Assembly: GCF_014636295.1 (NCBI RefSeq)
Contig: NZ_BMEC01000009.1
Span: 62,001 to 126,000 of the forward strand
DNA from: Marivirga lumbricoides
GTDB taxonomy: Bacteria > Bacteroidota > Bacteroidia > Cytophagales > Cyclobacteriaceae
Reading direction: 5' to 3'
Length of the DNA: 64,000 nt
This document shows positions 28,002 to 38,538 of the stretch, in pieces; the first letter of the stretch is position 1; every line of letters starts with the position of its first letter. Below the pieces are notes generated by a model, which saw only the letters and a list, made by a program, of their open reading frames with translations, made no database searches and was not told the origin of the DNA. The translations under genes were made by a program, and so were the position numbers.

Positions 28002-28096
28002 TGATAGTAATAGGTAGTGAAAACAAAAAGAATAGCAAAAAGAAAGCACAGAGAAGAAAGAAAGCAGATTATCAACTTTCTTTCCTCTCCATAAAA

Positions 28097-28693
28097 TCAA
28101 ACTCCTTGTGCTTCAACCTCCTTCACATCGTTCGGAAGCATCCTTTTTAGCAAGTTTTCAATCCCCGCTTTTAAAGTAATGGTTGAAGAGGGACAGCCGC
28201 TGCATGCCCCCTGCAATAATAAGTGGACTTTTTGAGAATCTTTTTCATAAGAATGAAAAGATATTGCTCCTCCATCCTGCTCAACAGCTGGCTTGATATA
28301 TTCTTCTAAAATATTTTTGATCTGCTCTTCTATCTCAGCATTTTCGCTTGTGTTGGGTTTTTCCACTAAATCAGCTGGTTTCAAATCAATTACTCGCTGT
28401 CCGCTTTCAAGAAAATCTTTGATAACAGCTTTTATTTCATTTTGAATTTCAGCCCATTCAATCTCCGGATTTTTAGTAACGGTAATAAAATTACTCATGT
28501 AAAAAACCCGCTCTACGTAAGGCTTTTCAAATAATAAAGCTGCCAACGGTGCATTTTTTGTAGCCTCGGCAGACGGGAAATCGAAGGAGTCCCCTTCTGG
28601 CACCAACATTTGATTAGTAGCAAACTTTAGTGAATTAGGATTAGGATTTGACTCCAAATATATAGTAACAGGTTGTTGTGTCTGTGTACTCAT
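28097..28693 (-). CDS. NifU/NfuA-like Fe-S cluster scaffold or carrier
   Basis: The 198-residue protein has an N-terminal Nfu_N domain ([31 protein letters not shown]) and a C-terminal NifU domain (about residues 120-195) with CSGCPSS, where Cys164 and Cys167 bind the cluster. It carries 4Fe-4S clusters to apo-proteins; QueG in this window is one kind of client. Length and domain order match bacteroidotal Nfu proteins. Starts 25 bases after the symporter stop on the same strand. Confidence 0.93.
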   Translation of the reverse strand: MSTQTQQPVTIYLESNPNPNSLKFATNQMLVPEGDSFDFPSAEATKNAPLAALLFEKPYVERVFYMSNFITVTKNPEIEWAEIQNEIKAVIKDFLESGQRVIDLKPADLVEKPNTSENAEIEEQIKNILEEYIKPAVEQDGGAISFHSYEKDSQKVHLLLQGACSGCPSSTITLKAGIENLLKRMLPNDVKEVEAQGV

Positions 28694-28718
28694 TTTAATC
28701 TATTTATAATGCTTTAAA

Positions 28719-30170
28719 TTATTTACTTGCAGGAACGTCTTCCGGCACATTTAGTTCTCCCTCTGACTGTGCAATCAAAGTAGAAACAGTTGCATCGCCT
28801 GTAACGTTCACCACTGTTCTAAACATATCCAGAATTCTGTCTACCGGAAAAATAATGGCCACCCATGCCGGATTTAGTCCTACTGAGTTTAATACAATAA
28901 TCATCATTACCAAACCAGCACTAGGCACAGCTGCCGAACCTATGGATGCAAGAGTTGCAGTCAAAACAATTGTTAATTGCTGCCCCAACGTAAGATCAAC
29001 CATATGGAGTTGAGCCAGAAAAACCACAGCAATTGCCTGATACATACTTGTTCCGTCCATATTTACTGTAGCTCCTATAGGTAAAACAAAACTGGAAATT
29101 TTCTTTGAAACACCCATGTTTTCTTCTACACACTCCATAGTTACAGGTAATGTGGCTGCACTACTTGAAGTAGAAAAAGCCAGAAACTGAGCCGGGCTAA
29201 AACGTCTGAAAAACTCTCTATAGCTAATTTTTTTAACAAAAGCTGAGATTACTAATGGGTACAGAACAAAAACCATGAATAAAAGCCCAAAAAGCAATAC
29301 CAATGAGTAGCTTCCTAAACCTTTAAAAATTTGCAGTACTTCTGCCGGAGTATTGGCCATTTTAGCAATCACACCTGCCAGTAAAGCAAATACAAAGAAT
29401 GGTGCAGCTTTCATGATAATATCTACCATCTTAAGAATGGCCTCATTTGCTCCATTTACAAAGTCCAGCACCCCCTGCACTTTGGAGTTAGGTAGCATAG
29501 CTAATGTTATGCCGAAGAATAGTGCAAAGAAAATTACCTGAAGCATATTGCTGTTAGATCCAAAAGCACCAAAAACATTCTCAGGAACCATTTCTACAAA
29601 AAATGTAAGAGGCCCTTGATTGGCAGTTTCATCAGCAGACGCTGCTAATTGATCTACCCTTTGATTTCTCTCTGCTGCCACCTGTTTTAGGCTATCCATT
29701 GCTTCTTCATCAATAGCACTGCTCACTAAATCCTGGTATTTTGCTTCCTGTAGAAAAGATCTACCATCTTTTGGCTTCGGCACATCAGGATTCTCACTTA
29801 CCCAAAGCTCATACTTAATCCTGTTTTTCACTCTTTGCTCTTCATTAACAAATTTACCGGGTTGAAATAAATTCACTAAAGTAAGCCCTATTCCCACAGC
29901 CAGAATGGTGGAGAATATATAAAAAACAATCGTTTTCAGGCCAAGCTTGCCTAATTTATTGATGTCAGTAAGGCTTGAAACCCCGCTTATTATTGATAGC
30001 AAAACCAATGGTACTGCAATGGCTTTTAATATGCGAATAAAAATAGTACCGAATGGGTCAATCCAATCTATAGTAAACTGATTCCAGCCTAAGTAACTAG
30101 AAATAAATGCCCAGGCAATCCCCGCCACTAAACCAAAAATAATCTTAATATGTAATGGTAATTTTTTCAT
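28719..30170 (-). CDS. Dicarboxylate/glutamate:cation symporter (GltP/DctA family)
   Basis: The 483-residue transporter has about eight TM segments plus two re-entrant hairpins. Family hallmarks are [20 protein letters not shown] (HP1), [16 protein letters not shown] (NMDGT sodium/substrate motif) and [20 protein letters not shown] (TM8 with substrate-binding Asp and Asn). It takes up glutamate, aspartate or C4-dicarboxylates with Na+ or H+. A charged insertion of about 70 residues (roughly 125-195) lies between TM3 and TM4, longer than in GltPh. It overlaps aroC by 4 bases, an arrangement that suggests coupling. Confidence 0.93.
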   Translation of the reverse strand: MKKLPLHIKIIFGLVAGIAWAFISSYLGWNQFTIDWIDPFGTIFIRILKAIAVPLVLLSIISGVSSLTDINKLGKLGLKTIVFYIFSTILAVGIGLTLVNLFQPGKFVNEEQRVKNRIKYELWVSENPDVPKPKDGRSFLQEAKYQDLVSSAIDEEAMDSLKQVAAERNQRVDQLAASADETANQGPLTFFVEMVPENVFGAFGSNSNMLQVIFFALFFGITLAMLPNSKVQGVLDFVNGANEAILKMVDIIMKAAPFFVFALLAGVIAKMANTPAEVLQIFKGLGSYSLVLLFGLLFMVFVLYPLVISAFVKKISYREFFRRFSPAQFLAFSTSSSAATLPVTMECVEENMGVSKKISSFVLPIGATVNMDGTSMYQAIAVVFLAQLHMVDLTLGQQLTIVLTATLASIGSAAVPSAGLVMMIIVLNSVGLNPAWVAIIFPVDRILDMFRTVVNVTGDATVSTLIAQSEGELNVPEDVPASK

Positions 30171-31246
30171 TCAATCTTACTTGTTTTCGCTCTTAATATA
30201 AAGTCCGCAATAGTTAAAGCTGCCATAGCCTCCACTATAGGCACTGCTCTTGGTACTACGCATGGGTCATGCCTGCCCTTTCCTGACACCGTAACTTTAT
30301 TTCCTTCCTTATCTATACTTTCCTGATCATTCATGATAGTGGCAATAGGTTTAAAAGCCACGTTCATATATATATCTTCTCCATTGGAAATACCACCTTG
30401 TATACCTCCGGAATGATTAGTTCTAGTAACTATTTTATCACCCTCTTTCACGAATACATCATTATGTTCCGACCCGTACATTTTCACCCCTTCAAAGCCA
30501 CTACCGTATTCAAAACCTTTAACAGCATTAATGCTCAACATTGCTTGCCCTAAAACAGCATGAAGTTTATCAAAAACAGGTTCTCCTAAACCTACAGGAA
30601 CATTCTCAATTAAACATGATACGATACCCCCAATTGTGTCCCTGTTTTTCCGGGTTTCATCAATCAGTTCAATCATCTTTTCAGCCGTTTCTGCATCGGG
30701 ACACCTTACAATGTTTTCTTCCGCCCGAGACAAATCCATTTGGGAATAATGCTTCTTAAGCTTAAAATCACCCACCTGAGAGACATATGCCTGTACTTTA
30801 ATACCATAGTGAGCTAAAAACATTTTAGCAATAGCCCCTGCTGCAACTCTTGCTGCCGTTTCACGGGCTGAGCTTCTTCCGCCACCACGGTAGTCTCTTA
30901 CGCCATACTTTTTATCATAAGTATAATCTGCATGAGAAGGCCTGTAGCTATCCTTAATATGAGAATAATCCTTACTTTTCTGATCCTGATTTCTAATGCT
31001 GAGCGCAAGGGGAGTGCCTGTTGTTTTACCCTCAAATACACCTGAGAGTATTTCCACCTCATCTTCTTCTTTCCGCTGAGTAGTAATTTTTGATTGACCT
31101 GGTTTTCGCCTCTGCATCTCAACTCTGATCAGATCTTCATCTACATCAACACCTGCGGGACAACCATCAATGATTACCCCTATTCCTACACCATGAGATT
31201 CCCCATAGGTAGTAATTTTGAAGATTTTACCAAAACTATTACTCAT
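30167..31246 (-). CDS. aroC: Chorismate synthase
   Basis: The 359-residue enzyme makes chorismate from EPSP with reduced FMN, the last shikimate-pathway step. The three signatures are [38 protein letters not shown] (with the preceding [10 protein letters not shown]) and [19 protein letters not shown]. The length is normal. It has a 22-base gap from batD and a 4-base overlap with the symporter gene. Other shikimate genes are not in the window. Confidence 0.97.
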   Translation of the reverse strand: MSNSFGKIFKITTYGESHGVGIGVIIDGCPAGVDVDEDLIRVEMQRRKPGQSKITTQRKEEDEVEILSGVFEGKTTGTPLALSIRNQDQKSKDYSHIKDSYRPSHADYTYDKKYGVRDYRGGGRSSARETAARVAAGAIAKMFLAHYGIKVQAYVSQVGDFKLKKHYSQMDLSRAEENIVRCPDAETAEKMIELIDETRKNRDTIGGIVSCLIENVPVGLGEPVFDKLHAVLGQAMLSINAVKGFEYGSGFEGVKMYGSEHNDVFVKEGDKIVTRTNHSGGIQGGISNGEDIYMNVAFKPIATIMNDQESIDKEGNKVTVSGKGRHDPCVVPRAVPIVEAMAALTIADFILRAKTSKIE

Positions 31247-31268
31247 CTACTAAAAATTGAAGCGCAAT

Positions 31269-32726
31269 TTATGACTTTTTAAATAATATGAACAATGAAA
31301 TAGCCAAAGCCAACACAATAAAGATATTTACTACCGTCCGCATCCAGTCAAAGCCGGCTAAACTTTGCAGTTCATTATTTTCAGATTCTATTCTATCATA
31401 AAATAGGCCTTCTGCAGAAGCATCACTTATTACTTTGTTTTTTAGGCTACTGCCCTCTACCTGTAAGGTATAATCTGATTTTAAGGTGTCATATTTTTGC
31501 GTTTTGGTATTGAAAAACACAAAATTGATGTAATCAGCCAACTTATATTCACCCGGCTCCTTAGGCACTATGTAGTAATTAAAAGACTTGGTTCCCATTA
31601 CTGATACCCCACTTCGCGTAATTCTTTCCTGAGAATTAGGTGGGTAAATTTCCAGTTGCTTGTCCTTCTTGATTCTGGGCTCATTAATATTCGCAATGTT
31701 TCCAGTACCTCTGATAGCAAACTCATACTGGAAACTTCCTCCTGTTTGTGCCTGAGTACCACTTATTTTCTCCTGAAGTTCGTAATTACCCACGGAAACC
31801 ACATCTTTTAACGGATGAGGTGGAAGAGGCTTCACTTTAACAGTTTTAGGCTGAGAATAAAAAGTTTTAAAATCTTCTTTTCTGTTCTGGCCAAAGAAGC
31901 TGGGATTTTTAGCCAGTTGATACTTAATCATTTCCAAACCTACTTTCGGAAAAACCAGATCCTCTTCATTTAAAGGAAAAAAAGTAGCCTGAAATATCTT
32001 GTAAACGCTGTAACGCTTGCCATTTAACATGACTGGTTCAGGTGTAATATTCTCAATGCTGAAATTTTCCTCCCACACATTAGCAGGACGAATTTTCTTA
32101 AGAATTTGACCCAGCTGATTAGTTAAGTCATGAAATTGTAAGGGTGCTCTGTTTTCATCGGAGACATAAAAAGCAAGTGTCGTATTTACACCTTCCCCCA
32201 CATAAACTTCATCTTTATTGGTAGTTACTGCAAAAAAAGCATCTTCCTTAACATCTACAAACTCTGTAGCATCATTTCCTCGTCCGAAAAAATCTTCGAA
32301 AGGATCGCTTCCGAAGGGATCGTACCTTCTTTTTTGTTGTTTTTGTTGAGCAGGCCCTATCTTAATGGTTTTTCCCGGAGAGCTTACTTCCTTTCCATTT
32401 ACTGTGATAGTAAATGGGGGAATAGTAACTGTTCCTTCACGCTCTGCTACATAGGTTTGGGTTACACTCTGACTCCGTGTTACCTGACCGTTAAATATAT
32501 TAGTAGAACTGCTGCTAGAAGTACCTCTTTTTATTAATCCATTAATATCAGGAAATTTATCGTACGATTTCAAGGTCTCTCCTTCCACATTAATAGTGAT
32601 GGTAAAAGCCTGGTTAAGAGCTATTTCTGAAGGACCTAAATTGATAGAAATATCCTGTGCCTGTACACTTAACAGGGTAAATATATTCAATGAAAATAAT
32701 GAGATAATTTTTTTCAACCTATTCAT
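31269..32726 (-). CDS. batD: BatD-family protein (aerotolerance-type)
   Basis: The 485-residue protein has a signal peptide (ending SVQAQ), beta-rich extracytoplasmic immunoglobulin-like repeats (ISINLGPSEIALNQAFTITI start; KEVSSPGKTIKIGPA), an Arg/Gly/Asp-rich linker near residue 140, and a C-terminal TM (about 463-482) ending in lysines. This is the BatD layout. In Bacteroidota BatD normally sits with moxR-batA-batB-batC; none of these is in the window, so this is an isolated copy. Its exact role is unknown. Confidence 0.88.
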   Translation of the reverse strand: MNRLKKIISLFSLNIFTLLSVQAQDISINLGPSEIALNQAFTITINVEGETLKSYDKFPDINGLIKRGTSSSSSTNIFNGQVTRSQSVTQTYVAEREGTVTIPPFTITVNGKEVSSPGKTIKIGPAQQKQQKRRYDPFGSDPFEDFFGRGNDATEFVDVKEDAFFAVTTNKDEVYVGEGVNTTLAFYVSDENRAPLQFHDLTNQLGQILKKIRPANVWEENFSIENITPEPVMLNGKRYSVYKIFQATFFPLNEEDLVFPKVGLEMIKYQLAKNPSFFGQNRKEDFKTFYSQPKTVKVKPLPPHPLKDVVSVGNYELQEKISGTQAQTGGSFQYEFAIRGTGNIANINEPRIKKDKQLEIYPPNSQERITRSGVSVMGTKSFNYYIVPKEPGEYKLADYINFVFFNTKTQKYDTLKSDYTLQVEGSSLKNKVISDASAEGLFYDRIESENNELQSLAGFDWMRTVVNIFIVLALAISLFILFKKS

Positions 32727-32879
32727 TGTTATCTCCGTTTTATGAGTAATTTTTATGTTATTTCAACGTTAAAATTAATGGATAATTTCCGATTCTTATG
32801 GAAAATTACTATATTACTTTCCCTTTAATTAGTGGAAAGTTCTTTTATTTCTTAACTACAAACCTAAACCATAATAGCT

Positions 32880-33065
32880 ATGTTAGATTACGTTAAATCG
32901 ATACTTTCTAAAGTAAGCTTTGACAAAAGGCTTTTTGAGAAAGAGTTGATCAAAGCTATTGCTCTTTTAGTAGAAAAAGAGTTGTATTCGTTAAAGGATT
33001 GGTGCTATCGAAATTTCAGTTCGAAGTACAATGATGTTTTAAACAAACATTTCTCAGGTATTTAA
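32880..33065 (+). CDS. Small conserved-looking protein of unknown function (61 aa)
   Basis: I do not recognise the family with certainty. The frame has regular codon use, ATG start, and a predicted amphipathic helix with charge pattern EKELIKAIALLVEKEL, a central WC pair (Trp41, Cys42) and a basic, aromatic C-terminus. It lies on the opposite strand from both neighbours, 153 bases from batD, and a hairpin terminator follows 11 bases after its stop, which argues for a real transcript. No signal peptide or TM is evident; I expect a small cytoplasmic protein. Confidence 0.7.
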   Translation: MLDYVKSILSKVSFDKRLFEKELIKAIALLVEKELYSLKDWCYRNFSSKYNDVLNKHFSGI

Positions 33066-33075
33066 ATTTTACTTC

Positions 33076-33101
33076 AGGCTTCCTTTAGGAGGCCTTTTTT
33101 A
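33076..33101 (+). terminator. Intrinsic terminator after the 61-aa gene
   Basis: AGGCTTCC and GGAGGCCT (one G-U pair, 4-base loop TTTA) form a compact hairpin followed by TTTTTT on the plus strand. No T-run exists on the minus side, so it belongs to the small gene and not to queG. Confidence 0.83.
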
Positions 33102-34040
33102 TTACTTAGCACTCTCTTCCAAAAATTTCACATTTCTCATAAGCCCTTCATATTTTGTTCTCTTAACTGCTGACTTTTTAAAAATTTCGTTAAATACTTC
33201 TCTAGTAAGCTCCTTCCATTCAGATTTCTTCATTTCCCTAAGCTGAGCATGAGGTTTAAACGCTTTTTCATTATGCGGGGAAGAAAACCTGTTCCACGGG
33301 CAAACATCCTGGCAAATATCGCAACCAAACATCCAATCATCCATTTTCCCTGAAAATGCATCTGGTATTTCATCCTTTAGCTCAATGGTAAGATAAGAAA
33401 TACATTTAGATGCATCAATCACCTGATTACCAACAATCGCATCCGTAGGGCAAGCATCTATACATTTTGTACAGGTACCACAATAATCTTTTACTGGTCC
33501 GTCAGGCTCCAATGGCAAATCAATTATTAACTCTGCCAGGAAAAAAAAACTACCTCTTTGTTTATTGAGCAAAAGGGAATTTTTTCCCAGCCAGCCTAAA
33601 CCACTTTTAGCTGCCCACTGCCTTTCCATCACTGGAGCAGAATCTACAAAAGCACGCCCACCTACCTCGCCAATTGCCTCATGAATACGAGCCATAAAAT
33701 CTTTTAGCTTCTCTTTAATCACAAAGTGATAATCTTTGCCATAGGCATATTTGGCAATTTTGTAAGAACCATTACTGGAAATATCTTCAGAAGGATAATA
33801 ATTATAGAGCAAGGACACTACAGATTTTGCACCCTCCACCAGCTTAGTAGGATCCAGTCTTTTATCAAAATGATTAGACATATAAGCCATTTTGCCCTGG
33901 TAATTCTTTTTCAGCCAGGATTCCAGCCGGGGTGCCTCTTCTTCCAAAAATTCCGCCTTTGCAATGCCACAAAATTGAAAGCCCAATTCTGAAGCTATTG
34001 CTTTAATAATACTGGAATTTTTGGCATGTGAATTTTGCAT
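33102..34040 (-). CDS. queG: Epoxyqueuosine reductase QueG
   Basis: The 312-residue cobalamin-dependent enzyme reduces epoxyqueuosine to queuosine in tRNA. The N-terminal DUF1730 domain is present ([20 protein letters not shown]), followed by two 4Fe-4S clusters in [17 protein letters not shown] and [11 protein letters not shown], and the [19 protein letters not shown] segment of the active site. Cytoplasmic. Together with queA (21617) it covers the last two steps of queuosine synthesis, although the genes are 11 kb apart on opposite strands. Confidence 0.96.
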   Translation of the reverse strand: MQNSHAKNSSIIKAIASELGFQFCGIAKAEFLEEEAPRLESWLKKNYQGKMAYMSNHFDKRLDPTKLVEGAKSVVSLLYNYYPSEDISSNGSYKIAKYAYGKDYHFVIKEKLKDFMARIHEAIGEVGGRAFVDSAPVMERQWAAKSGLGWLGKNSLLLNKQRGSFFFLAELIIDLPLEPDGPVKDYCGTCTKCIDACPTDAIVGNQVIDASKCISYLTIELKDEIPDAFSGKMDDWMFGCDICQDVCPWNRFSSPHNEKAFKPHAQLREMKKSEWKELTREVFNEIFKKSAVKRTKYEGLMRNVKFLEESAK

Positions 34041-34187
34041 CAGGTTGTTTTCCCTTTGATGGAAGAATTTAAAAGAAGCCTGAGATAGGTTACTTTCAAT
34101 TGGTTAATTACAAACTTCAGTTGAAGAAAGTTTACAGTGAATATAAAAACACAGTCAATTTAACCTCCTTCATTTCTTCAATGCGTT

Positions 34188-35216
34188 TTAATCGAACAGA
34201 CTCCCTGTTCTCGAAGGAGGAATGATTCCAAGATGTTTGTAAGCCAGCTCTGTAACCTGTCTGCCGCGGGCAGTTCTTTTCATATATCCTTCCTGAATAA
34301 GGTAAGGCTCATATACTTCTTCAATTGTATCAGCTTCTTCACCTACTGCAGTAGCTACAGTTCCCAGCCCTACCGGTCCGCCTTTAAATTTCTCTATAAT
34401 AGTGCTTAATATTCTATTGTCCATTTCGTCCAAACCATGTTCATCCACATCTAAAGCATTTAATGCAAATTGAGCAATTTCTTTATTAATGGTGCCATCA
34501 CCTTTAATCTGAGCAAAATCTCTTGTCCTGCGCAATAGCATATTGGCTATTCTTGGTGTACCTCTACTTCTTCTGGAAATTTCATAGGCGGCATCTTCCA
34601 CAAGGGGGGTATTCAAAATACTGGCCGATCTTTTTATGATTTGCTTAAGTAATTCAGCATCATAATATTCTAACCTTGCATTTATACCAAAGCGTGCACG
34701 GAGAGGTGAAGTAAGCAAACCTGACCTTGTAGTGGCTCCTATAAGCGTAAAAGGATTTAGACCTATTTGCACCGATCTGGCATTGGGTCCTGAATCCAAC
34801 ATAATATCGATACGATAATCTTCCATTGCCGAGTACAAATACTCCTCTACAACAGAATTTAGCCGATGAATTTCATCAATAAATAAAACATCGCCTTCCT
34901 CCAGGTTAGTTAATAAACCAGCCAGATCACCGGGCTTATCCAATACCGGACCTGAAGTGATTTTAATATTGCTATTCATTTCGTTAGCAATAATATGAGA
35001 GAGCGTAGTTTTACCAAGCCCCGGAGGCCCATGCAACAGCACATGATCCAATGGTTCAGCTCTTTTAAGAGCCGCCTGAACAAACACTTTGATATTTTCA
35101 ACTACTTTGTACTGACCTGTAAAATCATCAAAAGAAAGAGGCCGCAAGGCCTTTTCAAATTCCTTTTCCACAGGACTCAAGTGCTCATCATCTCCACTTA
35201 AATAATCTTCTCTCAT
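34188..35216 (-). CDS. ruvB: Holliday junction branch migration ATPase RuvB
   Basis: The 342-residue AAA+ motor drives branch migration with RuvA. Motifs: [12 protein letters not shown], Walker [14 protein letters not shown], Walker [11 protein letters not shown], sensor [18 protein letters not shown], and a winged-helix C-terminus ([15 protein letters not shown]). Normal length. It is a lone gene; ruvA is not beside it. There is a 147-base gap to queG and a 110-base gap to the divergent apbE gene. Confidence 0.97.
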   Translation of the reverse strand: MREDYLSGDDEHLSPVEKEFEKALRPLSFDDFTGQYKVVENIKVFVQAALKRAEPLDHVLLHGPPGLGKTTLSHIIANEMNSNIKITSGPVLDKPGDLAGLLTNLEEGDVLFIDEIHRLNSVVEEYLYSAMEDYRIDIMLDSGPNARSVQIGLNPFTLIGATTRSGLLTSPLRARFGINARLEYYDAELLKQIIKRSASILNTPLVEDAAYEISRRSRGTPRIANMLLRRTRDFAQIKGDGTINKEIAQFALNALDVDEHGLDEMDNRILSTIIEKFKGGPVGLGTVATAVGEEADTIEEVYEPYLIQEGYMKRTARGRQVTELAYKHLGIIPPSRTGSLFD

Positions 35217-35368
35217 GCATTTGGTAATTTAATTGCAAGTTAAAATAATCTGTGGTATTTATTGTCAAAGGATAAATCCAGTTTTTCAATAAACTGTGAA
35301 TAAAAGAAGTGAAATAGTCGTAAAACATGGACTTATCAAGTAATTTCGCATCAGATTTTAAGATTATT

Positions 35369-36409
35369 ATGAATAACAGGCAAAAGAATGCGATTTACTC
35401 ACTTGTTTTAATTTTAGCTGTTGCTACAGTTTGGTTTTTAAGGAACAGGGTTTTTAATGAAAATGAGGAGAGCAAAGTAGCTTACATCTATATAAATGGA
35501 GAGGCACAGGGTACTACTTACAACATCACTTACCTGGACTCGGCTTCCAGAAATTTCAAAAGTGCTGTAGACTCCTTACTATTAGAATTTGACAAAAGTC
35601 TTTCCACTTACAGAAAAGGTTCTGAAATACTAACTTTTAATGAGAATGACAGCTTTTATTTCAAACTACCCTACTTTCAGCCGGTTTTGCAAGCATCCCA
35701 AGCAGTATACGAGGCATCTCATGGAGCATTTGATCCTACCGTGTACCCGCTTATGCAAGCATGGAATTTTAAACAGGAAAAGCCAACCATTCCTGATAGT
35801 GCCAGGATAGATTCAATCAAGAATTATATTGGCTTTGACAAAATTACTTTCAACGAGAAAGTGGTGAAGAAAAAAATGAACAAAGTAAGACTGGATTTTA
35901 ACGCCATTGCACAGGGCTACTCCATTGATGTGGTCTTTAATTTTTTGGTTTCTGAAGGCATAGAAAATATGATGATTGAACTAGGAGGAGAGTTACGTGC
36001 AAAAGGAGTAAATGCCAATGGTGATTTGTGGGCAATTGGTATTGATAATCCTAAACCGGAAGCCAGCGATGTTAAAAGAATAGCCATCATTTCTGTTGAT
36101 GATAAGGCTATGTCAACCTCGGGTAACTATCGGAATTATTTCACCTATGAAGGTGTAAGATACGGACATACGATAGATCCCAGAACCGGCTATCCGGTTC
36201 AAAGGGACATTATCAGCGCTACAGTAGTAGCACCCACTTGCATGGAGGCCGATGCGTGGTCCACTACTTTTATGGTAACAGGACTGGAAGAAGCAAAGGA
36301 AATTTTAAAAACCTTACCTAATGTTTCTGCTTTTTTTATTTATGAAGATGGATCAGGTGAGATGAAAACTTTTACATCAGATAACCTTTCTTCCAATATT
36401 ATTTTATAA
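35369..36409 (+). CDS. ApbE-type FAD:protein FMN transferase
   Basis: The ATG at 35369 (MNNRQKNAIYSLVLILA) places one membrane anchor at the very N-terminus and is preferred over ATG 35327, which adds 14 residues; the choice is not certain. The 346-residue product has ApbE blocks: GTTYNITYLD, FDKSLSTYRKGSEI, GAFDPTVYPLMQAWNF, IAQGYSIDVV, MIELGGELRAKG, and GHTIDPRTGYPV for metal binding. These enzymes flavinylate extracytoplasmic domains such as NqrB/C or RnfG. It starts an operon with a methyltransferase and a ZIP transporter. Confidence 0.93.
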   Translation: MNNRQKNAIYSLVLILAVATVWFLRNRVFNENEESKVAYIYINGEAQGTTYNITYLDSASRNFKSAVDSLLLEFDKSLSTYRKGSEILTFNENDSFYFKLPYFQPVLQASQAVYEASHGAFDPTVYPLMQAWNFKQEKPTIPDSARIDSIKNYIGFDKITFNEKVVKKKMNKVRLDFNAIAQGYSIDVVFNFLVSEGIENMMIELGGELRAKGVNANGDLWAIGIDNPKPEASDVKRIAIISVDDKAMSTSGNYRNYFTYEGVRYGHTIDPRTGYPVQRDIISATVVAPTCMEADAWSTTFMVTGLEEAKEILKTLPNVSAFFIYEDGSGEMKTFTSDNLSSNIIL

Positions 36410-36411
36410 CT

Positions 36412-37152
36412 ATGGATAAAGGCAGAAAAGAATGGTTCAACAAATGGTTTAATTCACCATATTATCACATACTTTATAAACACAGAAATGAAAATGAAGC
36501 CCGGTATTTTATACAAAGGCTAATCTCATCTCTTGAGATACAACCCACTGACAAAATATTGGATGTTGCTTGTGGAAAAGGCAGATATTCAATTTACCTG
36601 AATAGTCTGGGATTTCAGGTAGAGGGAATTGATTTATCAGAGAGAAACATTGAAATAGCAAATCAATCTGCTAATGAAAACCTTCATTTTCAAATCCACG
36701 ATATGAGGCAGGTTTATAAAGAAGCTTATTTTGATTATGCTTTTAACATGTTTACCAGCTTCGGCTACTTTGAAAAGGAAGAGGACAACCAGAAAGCTAT
36801 TTCAGCTATTGCAAAATCATTAAAGCAGGAAGGAATATTTGTTCTGGATTTTCTTAATCCTTATAAAGTTATCAATAACCTGGTTAAAGAAGAAACTAAA
36901 GAAATTGAGGGGGTTCATTTTAAAATAAATCGCTCATTTGATGGCACTCATATTATTAAGAAAATCAATATTACTGATAATGATGAAACTTTTGAGTTTT
37001 ACGAAAAAGTGATGGCAATAAGAAGGATATCTTTTTTAGATTATTTCCGTAATGCAAATCTTATGCATTTACAAATATATGGTGATTATTCTCTTAACCA
37101 GTATGAGCCTGAGTTTTCGGATAGAATGATCTTTATTGTTAAAAAATTATGA
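36412..37152 (+). CDS. SAM-dependent class I methyltransferase
   Basis: The 246-residue cytoplasmic protein has the SAM-binding motif I ILDVACGKGRYSIYLNSLG, motif post-I VEGIDLSERNIEIA and a motif near NMFTSFGYFEKEED, as in Methyltransf_25/UbiE-like members. The aromatic-rich start (WFNKWFNSPYYHILYKHRNE) is a feature of a bacteroidotal subfamily. The substrate is unknown. It begins 2 bases after apbE and overlaps the ZIP gene by 4 bases. Confidence 0.9.
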   Translation: MDKGRKEWFNKWFNSPYYHILYKHRNENEARYFIQRLISSLEIQPTDKILDVACGKGRYSIYLNSLGFQVEGIDLSERNIEIANQSANENLHFQIHDMRQVYKEAYFDYAFNMFTSFGYFEKEEDNQKAISAIAKSLKQEGIFVLDFLNPYKVINNLVKEETKEIEGVHFKINRSFDGTHIIKKINITDNDETFEFYEKVMAIRRISFLDYFRNANLMHLQIYGDYSLNQYEPEFSDRMIFIVKKL

Positions 37153-37892
37153 TTTTATACTCACTGATACTTTTCCTTCTCACTTTTGCAGCTGGAGCGG
37201 CAGTATTTTTTATTCCTAAAATAAATAATCAATACTTTAAATTAAGCCTGGTATTTGCCGGAGCCTACTTGTTTTCTATCACTGTTATTCACATTCTTCC
37301 AGAGTTATTTACCCATAACCAATCTAATCCTAACATAGCTCTATATGTGCTGTTAGGGTTCTTCATTCAGGTAATTCTGGAATATTTTTCTGAGGGGGTA
37401 GAGCACGGACACCTTCATGCTCAACATGCGCATCATGATCATGGCAATAACAAATGGATAGGATTATTGATTGCCTTGTGCATTCATGCTTTTTTGGAAG
37501 GTACACTTTTGGCTCATCCGGAAACCATGCATTCTCATGATAACTCAAATACTATTTATCTGGGGATATTGATGCATAAAATGCCGGCTGCCTTCGCTTT
37601 GATGTCAGTGATGATTTGTCATTTTAATACCCGCTGGAAAGCGATTCTTGTGCTGGCTATTTTCAGCCTTGCCAGCCCTGCAGGTCTTGGATTAAGCAGC
37701 CTTTTCCACGACCAGTCAGTTTTCTCTGATGATGCCTTTGTCATTCTCTTTGCAATAGTTTCGGGGAACTTCTTACATATTTCCACTACTATATTTTTTG
37801 AGAGTAGCCCGGATCACAGCTTTAGCTTCCAGAAATTGTTTGTTTCTATAGTTGCTGCCCTGATTGCGGTACTGGCTGAATTTGCTTTTTAG
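37149..37892 (+). CDS. ZIP-family divalent metal transporter
   Basis: The 247-residue membrane protein has about eight TM segments, a His-rich loop (VEHGHLHAQHAHHDHG, about residues 80-96) for metal binding, and the ZIP metal-site motifs HAFLEGT and HKMPAAFALM in consecutive TM segments. It imports Zn2+ or Fe2+. Its start overlaps the methyltransferase stop (ATGA). Its last 47 bases overlap the convergent membrane-protein gene at 37846. Confidence 0.92.
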   Translation: MILYSLILFLLTFAAGAAVFFIPKINNQYFKLSLVFAGAYLFSITVIHILPELFTHNQSNPNIALYVLLGFFIQVILEYFSEGVEHGHLHAQHAHHDHGNNKWIGLLIALCIHAFLEGTLLAHPETMHSHDNSNTIYLGILMHKMPAAFALMSVMICHFNTRWKAILVLAIFSLASPAGLGLSSLFHDQSVFSDDAFVILFAIVSGNFLHISTTIFFESSPDHSFSFQKLFVSIVAALIAVLAEFAF

Positions 37893-38538
37893 TAAGCACA
37901 GCTACTTTAGCTACATTTTTGTAAAGGATGAAATAACATGGCAGAAGAATGAGGTGGCTTATTACATTTTGATTAATCCATGCATTATAGTTTATACCAA
38001 ATCCATGAACAAATGCAGGAACGATAAAGAGTGATATAGAAAGAGGCACCCCCAAATAGGTACCATCTTTTGTGGTAAAGTATTTATATAAATGGATTAT
38101 AAATGCGAAGCCTATTAAACCTAAAGTGGAATTAAATTTAACCACGCTAAAAGCCTGAATATTAAAAAGTAGGGCAATAAAAATACCAAAAGAGCCATAA
38201 GTGATCGCCCTTAAAAGATTTCTGGCATTTCTTTTATCTATCAATTTAATACAAGCCAATTCAACAAATAAAACAGAAATCCCCTGAACCAACCAGGCAA
38301 CTAAATGAGGGGTTCTTCCTAAATAATTCTCCAACAAGTGAGAGCTCCCTCCCAAAAAAGATGACATGCCTAAAAAAAGAAAGAACAGGGCAAATAGTTT
38401 GCTGTATTTATTGTCAAAATCATAGAAAAGTCTGTGGCCACAATAAAAGCATACGGCAGCCATCATAATATCAGTAATAAATGTTAATGGGTCGGCTAAG
38501 GTCCAACCCATCAATTCTATGTAAGTATGCTCAATCAA
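37846..38538 (-). CDS. Seven-TM membrane protein (DUF6962-like)
   Basis: The 230-residue protein has about seven TM segments and almost no soluble domain. Near the N-terminus it has [20 protein letters not shown], in the middle [16 protein letters not shown] with a membrane His, and [10 protein letters not shown]-type later helices. This resembles DUF6962; the family function is unknown, and the polar residues in the helices suggest a receptor or small-molecule carrier. Its start overlaps aspS by 4 bases on the same strand, and its end overlaps the ZIP gene by 47 bases. Confidence 0.75.
   Translation of the reverse strand: MIEHTYIELMGWTLADPLTFITDIMMAAVCFYCGHRLFYDFDNKYSKLFALFFLFLGMSSFLGGSSHLLENYLGRTPHLVAWLVQGISVLFVELACIKLIDKRNARNLLRAITYGSFGIFIALLFNIQAFSVVKFNSTLGLIGFAFIIHLYKYFTTKDGTYLGVPLSISLFIVPAFVHGFGINYNAWINQNVISHLILLPCYFILYKNVAKVAVLTKKQIQPVPQSGQQL

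Noticed and set aside
28002-28100. N-terminal extension of the VOC protein
   Set aside because: It encodes a hydrophobic stretch unlike the family, overlaps the NifU-like gene and has a better ATG at 28001.
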